The notes beneath the pieces were generated by a model. That model did no database searches and was not told where the DNA came from. It saw nothing but the letters and a program-made list of their open reading frames with translations. Positions 36,833 to 48,580 of a stretch of DNA of 64,000 bases are shown here, piece after piece. The position numbers were made by a program, and so were the translations under genes. Numbering within the stretch: position 1 is the first letter of the stretch; every line of letters starts with the position of its first letter. Origin of the DNA: Talinum fruticosum (lineage: Eukaryota > Streptophyta > Magnoliopsida > Caryophyllales > Talinaceae). The stretch spans positions 9,247,501 through 9,311,500 of the forward strand of contig JAITYX010000004.1 in NCBI GenBank assembly GCA_021018815.1. Reading direction: 5' to 3'.

Positions 36833-38036
36833 TGTCATCGTTGTCATAGTTATTGTTATTGTTTCGATAATTGTATATTAGTATGAAAGATATACAAATA
36901 ATTTTTAATTGTTTTACATAGGTATTATTGAGAGCTGATTTTTGCCCAAAAACATTTACATAAAAAATATGATTAGCAACCAATTATATGAATTTCTAAC
37001 CGAATAACAGTTAAATCAATTAATAAAAGAAAATATTTTCAAATATTTATTATTAACCAAATATTCATTATTGTGAAATATACAATGAATAATTTCACTA
37101 ACGATATGTTAAAAATTTTATAACAATTCGTAACAGCTTATAATAACCATAACAACTTCTAACAGTCATAATAACTTTATAACAGTAAAAAAGAACATGC
37201 CCTTAGTTAAAAAAGGTATTGTCATTCCTATCATAATAACAATTTTCCTATTATATATAAAAAAACAAAACCATTTCCTAGTATCATAAGATGTAAATCA
37301 ATTAAAAATAAAGAATACAAATTCTTATATAAGTCCGTCTCATATAAGAGTTATTGTGAGAACGGACTTCGTTAGAGGTGACTTTTAAAGGTATTAGTAT
37401 AACTAATAATTTATACTAGAGTGACGAATAATTCATCAAGATGAGACTTTTATTAGAGTTACCTCTAAATAAATTATTAGTCACCCTCTATGTGTTCAAA
37501 GTCACTATAAAAATTTCCGTCTCATAATAACTTTTAAATGAAACGGTCTCACATAAGACCTACATAACTAAAATTAAAGAGTACCTTGCTTCACTGGTGC
37601 CAGGATAGAAGGTAATCGTTTGAGTTTTAGAAATGTTCCTACGGGCATGCCACCACACTTTGATTCCGTTAAACTCATCAGTAACCTCCTCATTATCACC
37701 TAAACCAAGCACCAGGGCCTTGCCATCCTTGACAAAGCTGGCCTTCAACCCTCTCGCTTTCATGGATGTCGTCTCACTCAGGTAGGTTTCGATTGTGGTG
37801 TACATCTCACTTCGATTGAAGCGTTCCCCTGTGTATTCTTCAAAAGTGATGTTCTGATATGGAGAGAAAAATCTTACCACTCTTTCTGTGTAGCGCCAGA
37901 GATAAGAATGGATTGTTTCCCTCCATCGATGGGGCAAATACTGCTCATACATAGCTTTAGCCAGCATTATGGTTGCCAAAATTGACCCAATAGTCATCAA
38001 CGTATCATTGCTGTTTTTATGCAACATTGTAAGCAT
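34823..38036 (-). CDS. AAA-ATPase, AATP1/ASD (BCS1-like) family, 2 exons, one frame break
   Basis: Plant members of this group are membrane-anchored AAA+ proteins of mitochondria or ER, linked to stress, seed and defence responses; the substrate of this one is unknown. Exon 1 is 38036-37585 and exon 2 is 36046-34823, with GT-AG borders and a split Arg codon. The protein has a hydrophobic anchor (about residues 13-32), the AAA-associated N domain (about 35-150), Walker A GPPGTGKS (261-268), Walker B IIVIEDIDC (about 308-316), then LLNFIDGIWSACGEER, FTTNYIDKLDPALIRTGRMD and a small C-terminal lid, ending in a Lys/Glu-rich tail. The total is about 558 residues, somewhat longer than is typical. 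One frame break lies in a run of seven T at 35443-35449, just after the GKRKK codons; one base more would keep the frame. Either the gene is a very recent pseudogene or the assembly lost a base. The ATG at 38036 is used because the frame upstream has no ATG. Confidence 0.88.
36668..37204. mobile_element. hAT-like MITE with (TTA)n core in AAA-ATPase intron
   Basis: The left end reads AAGGGTTTGTTCATTTTGG. The right end, on the minus strand, reads AAGGGCATGTTCTTTTTT. Many TAACAGCTCATAACAGC-type short repeats lie inside both ends, and a long (TTA)n tract (about 36774-36831) lies in the middle. It sits inside the 1.5-kb intron. I could not see a clean 8-bp target duplication. Confidence 0.5.
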
Positions 38037-38095
38037 TTTCTCTCTTTTGCTAGGATGGAATTCTTGCTTTTGAGTGAGAAGGTACAAAAACTTCG

Positions 38096-38105
38096 TATAT
38101 ATATA
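38096..38105 (-). promoter_or_regulatory. candidate TATA box of second AAA-ATPase
   Basis: TATATATATA lies about 60 bp upstream of the ATG, at a position that fits a short plant 5' leader. Confidence 0.5.
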
Positions 38106-39081
38106 GGAAAAAATTGGTCAAACACTTTATCAGCTTAGCTAACGTTGAAAAAATTTTCTATTTGTTTCCGTAACTTTTTTTCCTGCAAATTTTTATATCT
38201 ATCCGTGAGTTTATACTCTCAAGTGCCACATTAATATGCTTGATCCAGAAAACACCCCTTATTTTTCTTCATCTAACCATTTATCAACGTATGTCGTGAT
38301 AGTATAAACTCCCAAGTGTACAATATATGTATTACTTTTTTTCTTTTTATTGACTTTAGGTTTTTGGGATGACTTTGTAGTTTGTCCATCGTTTTCTTAC
38401 TATTTTATGAAAAGGGTTTGGCAGCAAAGACACGAGGCTGATAGCAAAACTTATAATATTTAATCAGGTTTGTGGACCAGAGGACGCAATATAATTTGAG
38501 GACAAAAATTTTAATTTTTTTTTTGAAGTAAATATCATGAAAATAAAGAGTTGATTTAAAATATTAAAAAAATTATTTATTAACTTGGATATATTGACCC
38601 AAAATCATGCTATAATTTGTACATATGATGTAGCTTTTGCAGGAAATGACGTAAAAACTCACACGCAAAGATGCCGCAAGCATTTTATTTTCCAGTGGCT
38701 TGCTTTTAAAATGGTTACCACGTCTTTGATCGCTCATTCTCAATTTGAAATAGTATTAATCATGAACTACTCCGTCAAACACTTCTATTTAATTACAATA
38801 GTTCAACCAAAACAAAAAAATTATATATAGTTATATTGAACACTGAATAGGCTGATATATTTAACACGTCTTCTTATGCCAATATTCTTCAGAATAGTTC
38901 AACCAAAACAAAAAAATTATATATAGTTATATTGAACACTGAATAGGCTGGTATATTTAACACGTCTTCTTATGGAATTTGAAGTGTGGATGTATTAAAG
39001 GCTCCTACTTACCTTATGTAATAATTAATATGAAATTATTGAGATTTGAACCTAAAACTTTTCGCTTAAAAATACTCCGAT
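38106..39081. repeat. upstream region with shared block and 96-bp tandem duplication
   Basis: 38640-38800 resembles 15945-16080 upstream of the truncated paralogue. 38801-38878 and 38897-38974 are nearly identical direct repeats with a 96-bp step (GTTCAACCAAAACAAAAAAA...ACACGTCTTCTTATG). No gene is seen. Confidence 0.7.
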
Positions 39082-39102
39082 CACTACTACAAAACAGCAG
39101 AT

Positions 39103-39480
39103 TAGCGACGGAAATAGCGACGGAATATTAATAATTAGCGACGGAATTTCGCCATTAGCGACGGAATTAGCGACGGAAAAGTTCCGTCGCTGAAAAGCGA
39201 CGGAAATTTTCAAGTCCGTCGCCAATTAGCGACGGATTAGCGACGGAATCTAGTTCCGTAGCCGATAGAAATCAGCGACGGAAAGTATTCCGTCGCCGAT
39301 TTAGCGACGGAAATACGCGACGGAAATCCCACCTTTCCGTCGCTAAATCGGCGACTGAATAGACTGATTTCGTCGCCGATAGCCGTATTAGCGACGGAAT
39401 TTACCCATTTCCGTCGCTAAGTTCCGTCGCTAAGTAGCACTGCACCGTCGCCGATCCGTCGCCGATCCGTCGCTGTTCGT
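39103..39480. repeat. left subterminal array of GCGACGGAA motifs
   Basis: About twenty copies (counted by eye) of AGCGACGGAA or its complement TTCCGTCGCT, in both orientations and often as inverted pairs. In En/Spm elements such subterminal arrays bind the TNPA-type protein; that role here is inferred. Confidence 0.9.
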
Positions 39481-39638
39481 GAAAAATTTTATATATTATT
39501 TGCTAATTATTCGTTATCCTAGTACGTAACATTGTGAATGGATATAAAAATCCAACATTCACATATGTGACACTTACATTTGGCATTTACATATGCCGGC
39601 CACAAATAATTCATCAAAGTTGGATATACAAATCCAAC

Positions 39639-41620
39639 TTACATATTCAACATCATCAACAACCATAACATAGTTAAAACAAATTTGTAAATAGTTCGCA
39701 AAGTGATGATCACCAATATATACAAAAGTTCACATTTGAATTCACTCATCCTCTTCCTCATCCTCTTCCTCTTCCTCTTCCTCTTCCTGTTGTGGTTCCG
39801 GTGGTCGACGATGCGATCCAAATGCTTGCCGAGACTCGCAGAAATTCATTCATACGTGCTATTGGCTCAACGAAACCGTCGACTCGTGCCTTCGGATGCC
39901 GATTTTGTAAGTCAAGCAGCCGGCAATGCTCAATCCAGATGATGTACCTCGGAATTTAAATTATTCACTGTTGCTCTCCATTCCGAGTCATCTCGTAGTA
40001 GAAGTTTTCGGTGATTTGAAGGACATTGTTGGTTTCAAGTTTCTAGCCTCGGATCCAAATCCATAAATGCGACCTTTCTTGTTCGCATTTGCTTTGACCC
40101 ACAACTCTTGTTGTGAAGGGGTGGATACATGATCCTCGGAAGAGTTGGGGTCATCACTAGAAGTTTGAGTGGGTTGAGTGTTTTGCAACTCTTCCCACTC
40201 TTTTTGAAACTTCTCCCGAATATAATATAAATATTTTAGGCATGTAAATATAACGAGTTGTTAACGAAAACAATAGATAGAAAATTATGCGGAATTCATA
40301 TATACGGTTACTCACGTAAATGGCCTTGGATTTTTGTCCACCCATTCGTCCTTTTTGTTTTGTGCGTGCGTGCAAATAGTTGGGTCGGTAGAGGCTGAAC
40401 TCCTTTAAGCTCCTTCATCTAAAATTGAAAACAAGTTAGTAGAGAATCAATTCACCAATATGAACATGTTAACAGTTGCATGCGTAATCAATAAGAAAGG
40501 GGTACGTACAAATCGCCGCTTATGCTCCGTCATAGGGATTGAGCCACACGTATGAAGTGATGAACCAAGTCCCCCCGATCAGTATGACGGTTTTTCCGAG
40601 CTTGCTCGCAGTAACTTCTTGTACTCAGTAGTTTCCCAATATTCGAGCAACTCGCGCCAGTAGTTGTCACCCAACCATTTCGGCTTCTTCTTAGTTTTCC
40701 TCGCCTTGACCATGAAGTCCTTCAAGCGATCACCGCCTTTCTTTTCAAAATTTCTTCCGATTTGAACTTCATGGGTTGGGGACCACGTGAAAAATTTCTA
40801 TATAAATAAAAACGTCGTTTATACGTTATGAAATTAAAATATAATGTTCGAACATGCACAATAAGTGATTGTGTTATCTCGAATCGGAGAAAACTAATGA
40901 TGTGTCATTACCTTAAACTCGGAAAACCATTGATCACGTTGTGATCGAGGGACTTTACCCCATGTAGGCCAAGCTCCATCGTATTTGCTTTGGAAGATGT
41001 GGGAAATCGTACCCACAACTTTGTCAATGGGGTAGAACCTAATCAATTCAACATATAAAATAGTTAGTTCAACTAATAACTAATATGCTTATTTTATTTT
41101 AGTATTTATTATCACACTCACCCTTCACCATCCGGCTCAATTCGGATTTTTCTCGGCTGCTAGCGCTACTTGATTGAAGACAAGGATCCTCGCTCCCGTA
41201 TCGCTTGGTCCTTCATTTGTAGGCATTTGTGGCGGCCGTTGTTCGGAACCAACGTGGATGCGTGGTACATTATTTGTACCATATTGTTGATATGTATATG
41301 TACCGAACGGGTTTGAGTACATATGGGGTTGCCGAGAATATGGAGGGTTTAGAAAGAAAGGCCCACCCAAGTGGGTTTTGCATGTGTGGGACATTTGGGA
41401 GTTGGAAAAAGGGAGGGTTGGGAATAAATGACCCCCCAATGGAGTTTGGTTGTGAGGGGAGTGTGGAGATAGTGTTCCACCGGCGGAAGTTTGAAGGTTC
41501 CGAGGGTTTTGAGAGGGGGTAGAAGTGCCGACATCATTACCTTCTCCATCGGTAGAGGTGTTTCTAGCCCTTCCCGAGTAGCTGATCTTTTGGTTCCGCC
41601 TCTACCTCTCTCCATTTTTC
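39639..41620 (-). pseudogene. Transposase_24 (TNPA-like) gene of the CACTA element
   Basis: Reading on the minus strand: a Gly/Pro/Asn-rich N-terminal part (about 41440-41150), then FYPIDKVVGTISHIFQSKYDGAWP (41035-40970 region, given here in part), PRSQRDQWFSEF, RKTKKKPKWLGDNYWREL and YKKLL. This is the plant Transposase_24 (Ptta/En/Spm) pattern. It continues past KQKGRMGGQKSKAIY (about 40340) and FQKEWEELQNTQPTQ to a C-terminal part near 39950. Gaps between these pieces fit introns, so this may be a spliced gene rather than a wreck; I could not fix all splice sites. It is expected to bind the subterminal repeats. Confidence 0.7.
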
Positions 41621-41863
41621 TGTACATAAACAAGTAATTCACACTATTAGGAAACATCCAACGGTTCAAGTGATTTCATATAGAACAACATACAAACAAT
41701 AGTAAACATATGCACATGTAAGAGCGTTAGATATAAATCGAAGCATGTGAATAAAGTACGCTTCAATGGTTTCACCTTCAGTACATTAACAAGAATTCAT
41801 TCGATGACAACATAAATGAAAGTTATACAATAAAAAACAAACCCAACAAAAGCACATTATCAA

Positions 41864-44800
41864 CTACTCATCATCCTCATCATCAGTCTTATCGTCATCT
41901 TCTTCACTATCCTCTTCGGCGTCATTGAATAGGGTATGTTCTTCTTCATCATCGGTGATATTGTCATCATCCCATTCCCCTTCTTCATCTTCTTCACCTT
42001 CCTCTTCTTCACCAACATCCTCAATCTCATCTTCTCGGTTTAAAATAAAATCATCAACTAATTCTTCTGCTGAGCTTGAGTTATCAACCAAAGTTTCGGC
42101 AAAGTTTCTATTATTGGATCGACTGTACCCATACTATCCTCTTGGAATGCACGGGGAATAGTATATTGGTCATCAACTCGGCCCTTGGTTTTGATGCCAC
42201 AACGACGAACCAATTCAGTTTTTCTCTAGGGACCCCTTGTGGATATGACATATAATACACCTGAGTTGCAGTAGCTAGCAAATATGAAAGGATCGTACTT
42301 ACGATACCGCCTTGTACGATGCACTTCGACATACGAACTAAATTTATGGCACCGAGTTCCCGAGGACGACTAGGGTCAAACCAATCGCATTTAAACAAGC
42401 ACACACCTTTTTATTGGTTCACCAACATATTCAACTTCAACAACCTCTTGCAAGATGCCGTAGTAATTATTTTCAACATTTCCTCCATCAGTTCCTTTCA
42501 CACGTACACCACAATTGAAGGTCATTCTCCCTTCATTTCGAGCCTTAGTATGAAATAACATTCCATTCACCGTGTACGCTGTCCATGTTTTCACTCTTCT
42601 TAAAGGACCTTGAGCTAGTTGCATCAAATACACATGCTTTTCATCATGGTATACTTGATAACAATGAATCTCGTGTCAATAACATAGTGTTTGTTTAGTT
42701 TATTACAATGGAACATCCGATACTAATAAAGTTGTTGCACGAGTAATAAGTAACAACATATGGTACTCACAGCTCCGTTGAACCACTCTTCGAACTCACT
42801 TTCCACCATTGCATCAATTGCAAGCATCACTAACATCACCATACATAACTCGTTTTTGGTGTTCGAATAGGCTGAATTCAAAGATTTTATTAAGATGACA
42901 TCATCGTTCCGAATTAAACTATAAAAGTATTGAAACGAGTGTTCATTAGATAAGAGAAACTCACTCAAGGTAAGGTTTAGCTTCGGCACAGCTTCAAGTA
43001 AAACATGCAGATGTGCGGCCGTCTTTTCCTTATCATCAAGGAAACGCGGACTACACTTCCCAATTGGAGCACCTTCTAGTATGAATACCGAAAGAGTAGG
43101 ATTGTGGTTTGGAACTTGGCAAGTACTCATTTCGTCGACTTCTAGTGCGCATACAAGGCACGTTAGAGCCGAAATAGTAAGAGGCAAAATGTGTTTCTTC
43201 AAATCGGGCGTACTTTTCAGCGATACTCCCTTCAGGCTTCGATTTGTTTCCTATGGATCTTTTCAATCGGCCAAAGAACCTCTCAAATAGATACATCCAC
43301 CGATACTGTACCGACCACCCAATTTTGCTTCCTCCGCTAAATGAACCGGCAGGTGTTCCATCACATCGAAGAACCCAGGAGGAAATATTGTTTCCAATTT
43401 ACAAAGGGTTATTGAAATATTTCGATGCATTTGCTCTAACTCCGCATCCCGTAAAACAGATGAGCAAAGGTTCTGGAAGAACTCACTAATTTCAATGAGA
43501 GGCGCTAAAACCTCGTCCGGGAGTGCACTAAATGCTATTGGAAGAAGGCTCTCCATGAAAACATGACAATCATGACTTTTCATGCTATGGAACTTAGTGG
43601 AGTTTGGGTCGACAAGGTATGAAATGTTAGAGCAAGTAATCATCCGGCATTTTCAACTCCCTTGCCCATTCACATATTGCCCTCTTCTCGCTCCAACGTT
43701 AACACATATTTTGCCTTCGGTTTGAGAAGTTTACCAGTGACTCGCATGCTTTAAATTCAACTCTACACGATCACACAACTCTTCCAAATCCATTCTTGCC
43801 TTGATGTCATCCTTTGATTTACCAGGAATATCCATAACAGTTGTTAATTATATTCTCAAAAAGTTCTTCTCAATGTGCATCACATCTAAGTTATGGCGGA
43901 GCAATTGATCTTTCCAATATGGCAGCTCCCAAAATATGCTTTGTTTTGTCCAATTATGATCCTTCTTAAACCCCGAAATGTTAAATTCCTGCGCTTCGTT
44001 ACTTTGGGAAAGTTTTCAACCCATTGTTTTATTTCTTCCCCGTATAACGACGAGGAGGACCCGAATGTACGGTTTTGCCTTTTGTAAATGATGTGCTGTT
44101 CCTTCGAAACGCGTGACTTCGGGGCAAAACCGCCGATGAAAATCAAACCATGAAAATTTTCGGCCATTTCTAAGTTTAAATGCTTTTTTTGATTCATACA
44201 TACCGGGCATGACATGGCACCATGCGTACTCCATCCGGACAACATACCATAGGCCGGAAAATCATTAATGGTCCACATCAACGCAGCCTTCATGAGAAAG
44301 TTCTCACCTTTAGAAATATCATATGTTTCAACACCATCTTCCCATAGTGTTTTCAACTCATCAATAAGAGGCTGCAAGTACACATCAATTTTATTTTTCG
44401 GATTCCTCGGCCCTGGTATGATACATGTCAAGAACATATAAGGCGTCGTCATGCATAACTCGGTGGTAGATTATATGGCGTAACTACGATCGGCCGATTG
44501 AATAAGACCTTGCAGGTTGGCTGAATGGATTAAACCCATCCGCGCACAAACCAAGTCTTATGTTTCTAGGTTCAGTAGCAAATTCGGGGTGAACTCTATC
44601 AAAATGTTTCCATGCTTCACCATCTCGAAGGATGACAGAGGACACCATCTTCTCTTACATTCTCATAATGCCATCTCATGTGTTCTCGCCGTGGTTTTTG
44701 AAGCAAACAAGCGTTGAAGTCTTGGTATTAACGGCAAGTAATGCATCCTTGCAAATGGAGTTCTTTGACTTTTGCCATGTCTTTCCCTTTGACGCTTCCA

Positions 44801-45569
44801 TCTCGCATGACCACAAAACTTGCATGAATCAAGGTCACTGTCCTCTTTGTAGAACAACATGCAACCTTGTCGACAACAATCAATTTTTTGAACATCCATC
44901 CCAAGATTTTTAATGACCTTCTTTGCATGGTGAATGTCACGAGGAACTCGGTTATCAGGCGGACAAATCTCCTTCATAAGTTGAGCAATTTCATTAAAGC
45001 AATTTTGAGGCATGTTGTAGTCGGACTTAATGCTCAACATTCTAACAGAGGGCGTACAACTCAGTGTGAGTTTCATTTCCTGCCCACAAAGGTCGTTGCG
45101 CAGCCTCAACCATATTAAAGAAACTTTGGGCATGGGTATTTGGAGGCTCACTTGTGGAGTTTTGATTTGGGATCATAGCATCTCGTGACCATATCATTCA
45201 TACGGTCGATATTTGTTTCGACATCGCCGTAGTTCATATGATTGGCACCACCGTCGTCGTTGAATACGTTAGAAACCATTGTTTGCTCCTCATGTAAATG
45301 AGAATCTATTTCTCCATGACTAGTCCAATACCAATAGTTTGGAAGAAAACCATATTGATAGAGGTGCAACTTAACTTCATCGGGATCCTTATACTTCCGA
45401 TTTCGCATTTGCGACATGGACACCTATATTGTTGATTATGCACAAATTCTGATTGGTTTCTAGCATGTGCATCAAACTCCTCAACCCCGTCTAAAAACTC
45501 TTGTCTATACCCAACTCTACCGGGTAATAACCTACGATACATCCATCTACGATGTGTAGGCCCGTCCAT
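41864..45569 (-). pseudogene. TNP2-type transposase gene of the CACTA element
   Basis: The start at 45569 reads MDGPTHRRWMYRRLLPGR, the transposase-associated domain. It is followed by QYRCPCRKCE and YGFLPNYWYWTSHGE. The TNP2 core spans about 45100-43886 (GPRNPKNKIDVYLQPLIDEL, LSGWSTHGAMSCPVCM). DUF4218 follows at 43643-43051 (LPIAFSALPDEVLAPL, KPEGSIAEKYARFEE), then DUF4216 at 42633-42111 (LFKCDWFDPSRP, ATATQVYYMSYPQGV), and an acidic Asp/Glu tail (42091-41864). This is the full domain order of plant CACTA transposases. Frame changes occur between blocks; some may be introns. The stretch from LEMAENFHG on looks frame-shifted. Confidence 0.85.
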
Positions 45570-45924
45570 ATATATTCCGATTGAAATTTAACAATTTATT
45601 ACATTATTAGTTAAAAATACCAACACATGGAGATGGTATATGATTACATATTTTCTATAACGAACATAATCTATATATAACCATTATGCATGTATAAATT
45701 TTTTTAATATACATAGATTTCTATAATTTTTATATTTTACTCTTCAATATTTATTTCATAATTAAAGTAATCATACCTAATTAGCATAAATGAACTCATA
45801 TACATATAATTACACTAATCATACAAGTAAAGCAATCATACCTATAAGCATACCTAATTAGCGTCAAGAACCTCACACAAATAAACAACAAACAATTACG
45901 CATATATAAATCAAAAACACCATT

Positions 45925-46465
45925 TCCCTCAACTTCAACAATAATGTCCCACATATCCTACACAATTGCACATTTGTCTATTCAAATTCATCCATAAACA
46001 ACATTAATTTCCACCAAATTACATATATTCGTCAATTTCAGCTTACATTTTTTAAACCCTAAATTTAACTTCAATAACATTTAATCCATAAAGAACCCAA
46101 TTGCACAGTTTTCTATTCAAATTCATCTACAAACAACATTAATTTCCACTAAATTACATATATACGTTACTTTCAAGTTACAATGTTCAAAACCCTAAAT
46201 TTAACTTCCATAACATTTACTCCACAAACAACACAATTGCACATTTTTCTTCTCAAATTCATTCACAAACAACATTAATTCCCACCAAAGTACGTATATT
46301 CGTCAATTCCAAGTTATATTTTGTAAAACCCTAAATTAAACTTCAATAACATTTACTCCTTAAACAACACAATTTCACAATTTTCTTCTCAAATTCATTC
46401 ACAAACAACATTAATTTCCCACAAATTACATATATTCATCAATTTCAATATCAATTTTGTAAAAC
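45925..46465. repeat. 136-bp tandem repeat, about 4 copies, inside the CACTA
   Basis: AAACAACATTAATT(T/C)CC recurs at 45996, 46131, 46267 and 46403, a step of 135-136 bp. Each unit has AAACCCTAAATT(T/A)AACTTC and AACATTTA(A/C)TCC. It lies just upstream of the TNP2 gene on the promoter side. Confidence 0.85.
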
Positions 46466-46854
46466 CATAAGTCTACAAAAATCAACACAAAAATACCTCC
46501 AATGTATGGGCGGCACCGGCGGCGGCACATGCTGCGACGGCGAAGCTCAGGCGTGAGCCGGCAGCGGCGGCGGTTGGTCGGCGGCGTCCTCCACCCAGCG
46601 GCAGCGGCGGCGGTGCGGGGTCGGGCGAAACGAAGCCGAGAGCGGTGGTGTTTCGGCCTTCGGGGTCCCGAATCGGCGGCGGCAGGGAGGCGGCGGCAAC
46701 GAGCGACGGCGGCGTGCCTCGTCGCCGGAGGTAGCGGCCGATGGCGGTGGTGTCACGACCGATTGCTCTCACTCTCGCTCTCGGTCTCGGTCTCGCTCTC
46801 GCTCTCTGTTGGTTTGCGAAATCCGTAACCGGCCGGTGCCGCTTCGGATTTATT
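46466..46854. other. GC-rich leader region of the CACTA
   Basis: This strongly GC-rich block (GGCGGC repeats) lies between the AT-rich 136-bp repeat and the right subterminal array. Long frames on both strands are low-complexity by-products. A promoter or 5' leader for the transposase is likely but not shown. Confidence 0.4.
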
Positions 46855-47215
46855 CGTAATTAGCGACGGAATATTCGTCGCTGTTCCGTCGCTAATTACA
46901 AAATTGTCATTAGCGACGGCATAGCGACGGAATATTCCGTCGCTAATAAGTACGCTTATTTTTTTTTCTTTCACGGATTTTGTACTGCATGTAATTCCCG
47001 TCGACAGAGTAGCGACGGAATATTCCGTCGCTGAATCAATTCAGCGACGGAACATTCCGTCGCTGATTCGTCGCGGATAACAAAACAGCGACGGAAGTTA
47101 CTTTCCGTCGCTAAATCCGTCGTTGTATGATCCAGGTGGCATTTTTTGTCGGCTTCGTCGCCGATTCCGTCGCTACCTGGCGACAGATTGGTTTCCGTCG
47201 CTATTTCCGTCGCTA
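46855..47215. repeat. right subterminal array of GCGACGGAA motifs
   Basis: This is the mirror of the left array: many TTAGCGACGGAA and TTCCGTCGCTAA motifs, often in inverted pairs, ending just inside the terminal repeat. Confidence 0.9.
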
Positions 47216-47239
47216 TTTTAAAGTTTTGTAGTAGTGGAT

Positions 47240-48580
47240 ACCATGTTGTCTCTCCTAGCATCCCTCAGTGTCTCGGTCCACCGGACTCGGTTCAAGTCTC
47301 GGCGTTGTCAAACCTAAACATCTCCTCGTCCCTCGGTGTGGGTCTTGTTGAAGCTGAATGTACATGTTTTACTCGTGGTTCCAAACATTCTAAATGGAAG
47401 GAAGTAATGACCCACGAGTATAGTGCTTTGATTGTCAATAACAAGTGGAATTTGATTCCATCCCGGTTGGATTTCAATTTGGTTGGAAATAAGTGGGTTT
47501 ATAGGATCAAATATAGATACAATGGCACCATGAAGGGGTACAAAATCTCGACTTGTAACATAGGGGTTTCACCAGCAAGGTATTGACTACCATGAGACTT
47601 TTAACCCCATTGTTAAGCTTGCTTCTATTCTATTAGTTTTGACTTTTGCTATTTCTTTTCATTAGCCTATTCGACAACTTGATATCAAGAATGTCTTTTT
47701 ACATGGATATCTTAATGAGACTGTTCAAATGAAACAACCTTCCATGTTTACTTATCCTGAATTCCCTACCTATGTTTGTTATCTTTGTGGCTTGAAATAG
47801 ACTCCTAATACCTAGTTTCATCACTTAAGTGGTTTCCTTCTACCTCACAGCTTTGTGTGCGAGCAATGCCGACACCTCTATATTTGTTTTTCGCAATGGT
47901 AGTTATGTCTTGATTCTCTTTCTTTATGTGGATGACATTATTTTGACTGGTAGTTCATCGACCTTACATCAATCTTTTATTGATTCCCTTGCTAATAAGT
48001 TTGTTATGAAAGATTTTGGTAACTCCGAGTTATTTTCTTAGCATTTAGGTGGTTTGATCCTCGCCGGATTATTTTTGATACAATAGAAATATATTTTAGA
48101 TATCTTACATAAATTTCAGCTTCAAACTTATACTTATGTTAAAACTCCTTTTGCTACTCGAACCACCCTATCCCTTATAGATGGTGAACTCGCTTTTGAT
48201 CCCTCCCAAGTACAAAAGTATGAAATCCGCCTTACAATACTTAACCATGACTCGCCTTAATATCGTTTATGTAATACGTGTAGTTTCCTAATTCATGCAC
48301 GCTCCTGCGTACTACTCATTTGCATACTCGTGATGTGCATTTTTAGGTATCTCGTAGGGAACTCTTGAGGGTGAGCATTTCTTCGAGTTGCCTCTTTGTT
48401 GTTGGTCATTATATTCTATTCTAATGCCGACTAGGCCGGGTGTCATAACACTTAATCTACCATGGGCTATGCAGCTTTACTTTGAGCCTAATCTTATCTC
48501 TTGGCGTTCTTAGGAGCAACCATGCAGTCTCCAAATCATCCATAGAAGTTGAGTAACAGTGCTCTTTGTTATATAGTTGT
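47240..48580 (+). pseudogene. old Ty1/copia RT and RNase H remnant, first piece
   Basis: Frames with stops read KWKEVMTHEYSALIVNNKW, GNKWVYRIKYRYNGTMKGYK, GFHQQGIDYHETFNPIVK, RQLDIKNVFLHGYLNETV and LYVDDIILTGSS, which are copia RT in order with the YVDD active site (about 47930). RNase H traces follow up to about 48570. The CACTA ends exactly upstream. The reading continues after the inserts at 49107-49143 and 56963-57240. The sequence style fits the Ale/Retrofit lineage (inference). Confidence 0.85.

Larger units (their letters stand above)
39082..47236 (-). mobile_element. full-length CACTA (En/Spm) DNA transposon, 8.2 kb
   Basis: The ends are CACTACTACAAAAC (39082) and GTTTTGTAGTAGTG (47236), perfect inverted repeats starting with the diagnostic CACTA. 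A 3-bp target duplication GAT flanks it (39079-39081 and 47237-47239). Both ends carry dense GCGACGGAA arrays. Inside, on the minus strand, are a TNP2-type transposase gene (right) and a Transposase_24 (TNPA-like) gene (left). The frames are broken, but intron positions are unknown, so activity cannot be ruled out from ORFs alone. Confidence 0.95.

Noticed and set aside
39103..39480. Short regularly recurring GCGACGGAA motifs that could suggest a CRISPR-like array
   Set aside because: Motifs occur in both orientations at irregular spacing and are the normal subterminal repeats of a CACTA element in a plant genome.
41925..42161. Ser-rich plus-strand frame
   Set aside because: Shadow of the acidic Asp/Glu-coding tail on the minus strand of the CACTA transposase.
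46482..46828. Open frames on both strands in a GGCGGC-rich block
   Set aside because: Low-complexity translation of a GC-rich leader inside the CACTA element, with no domain.
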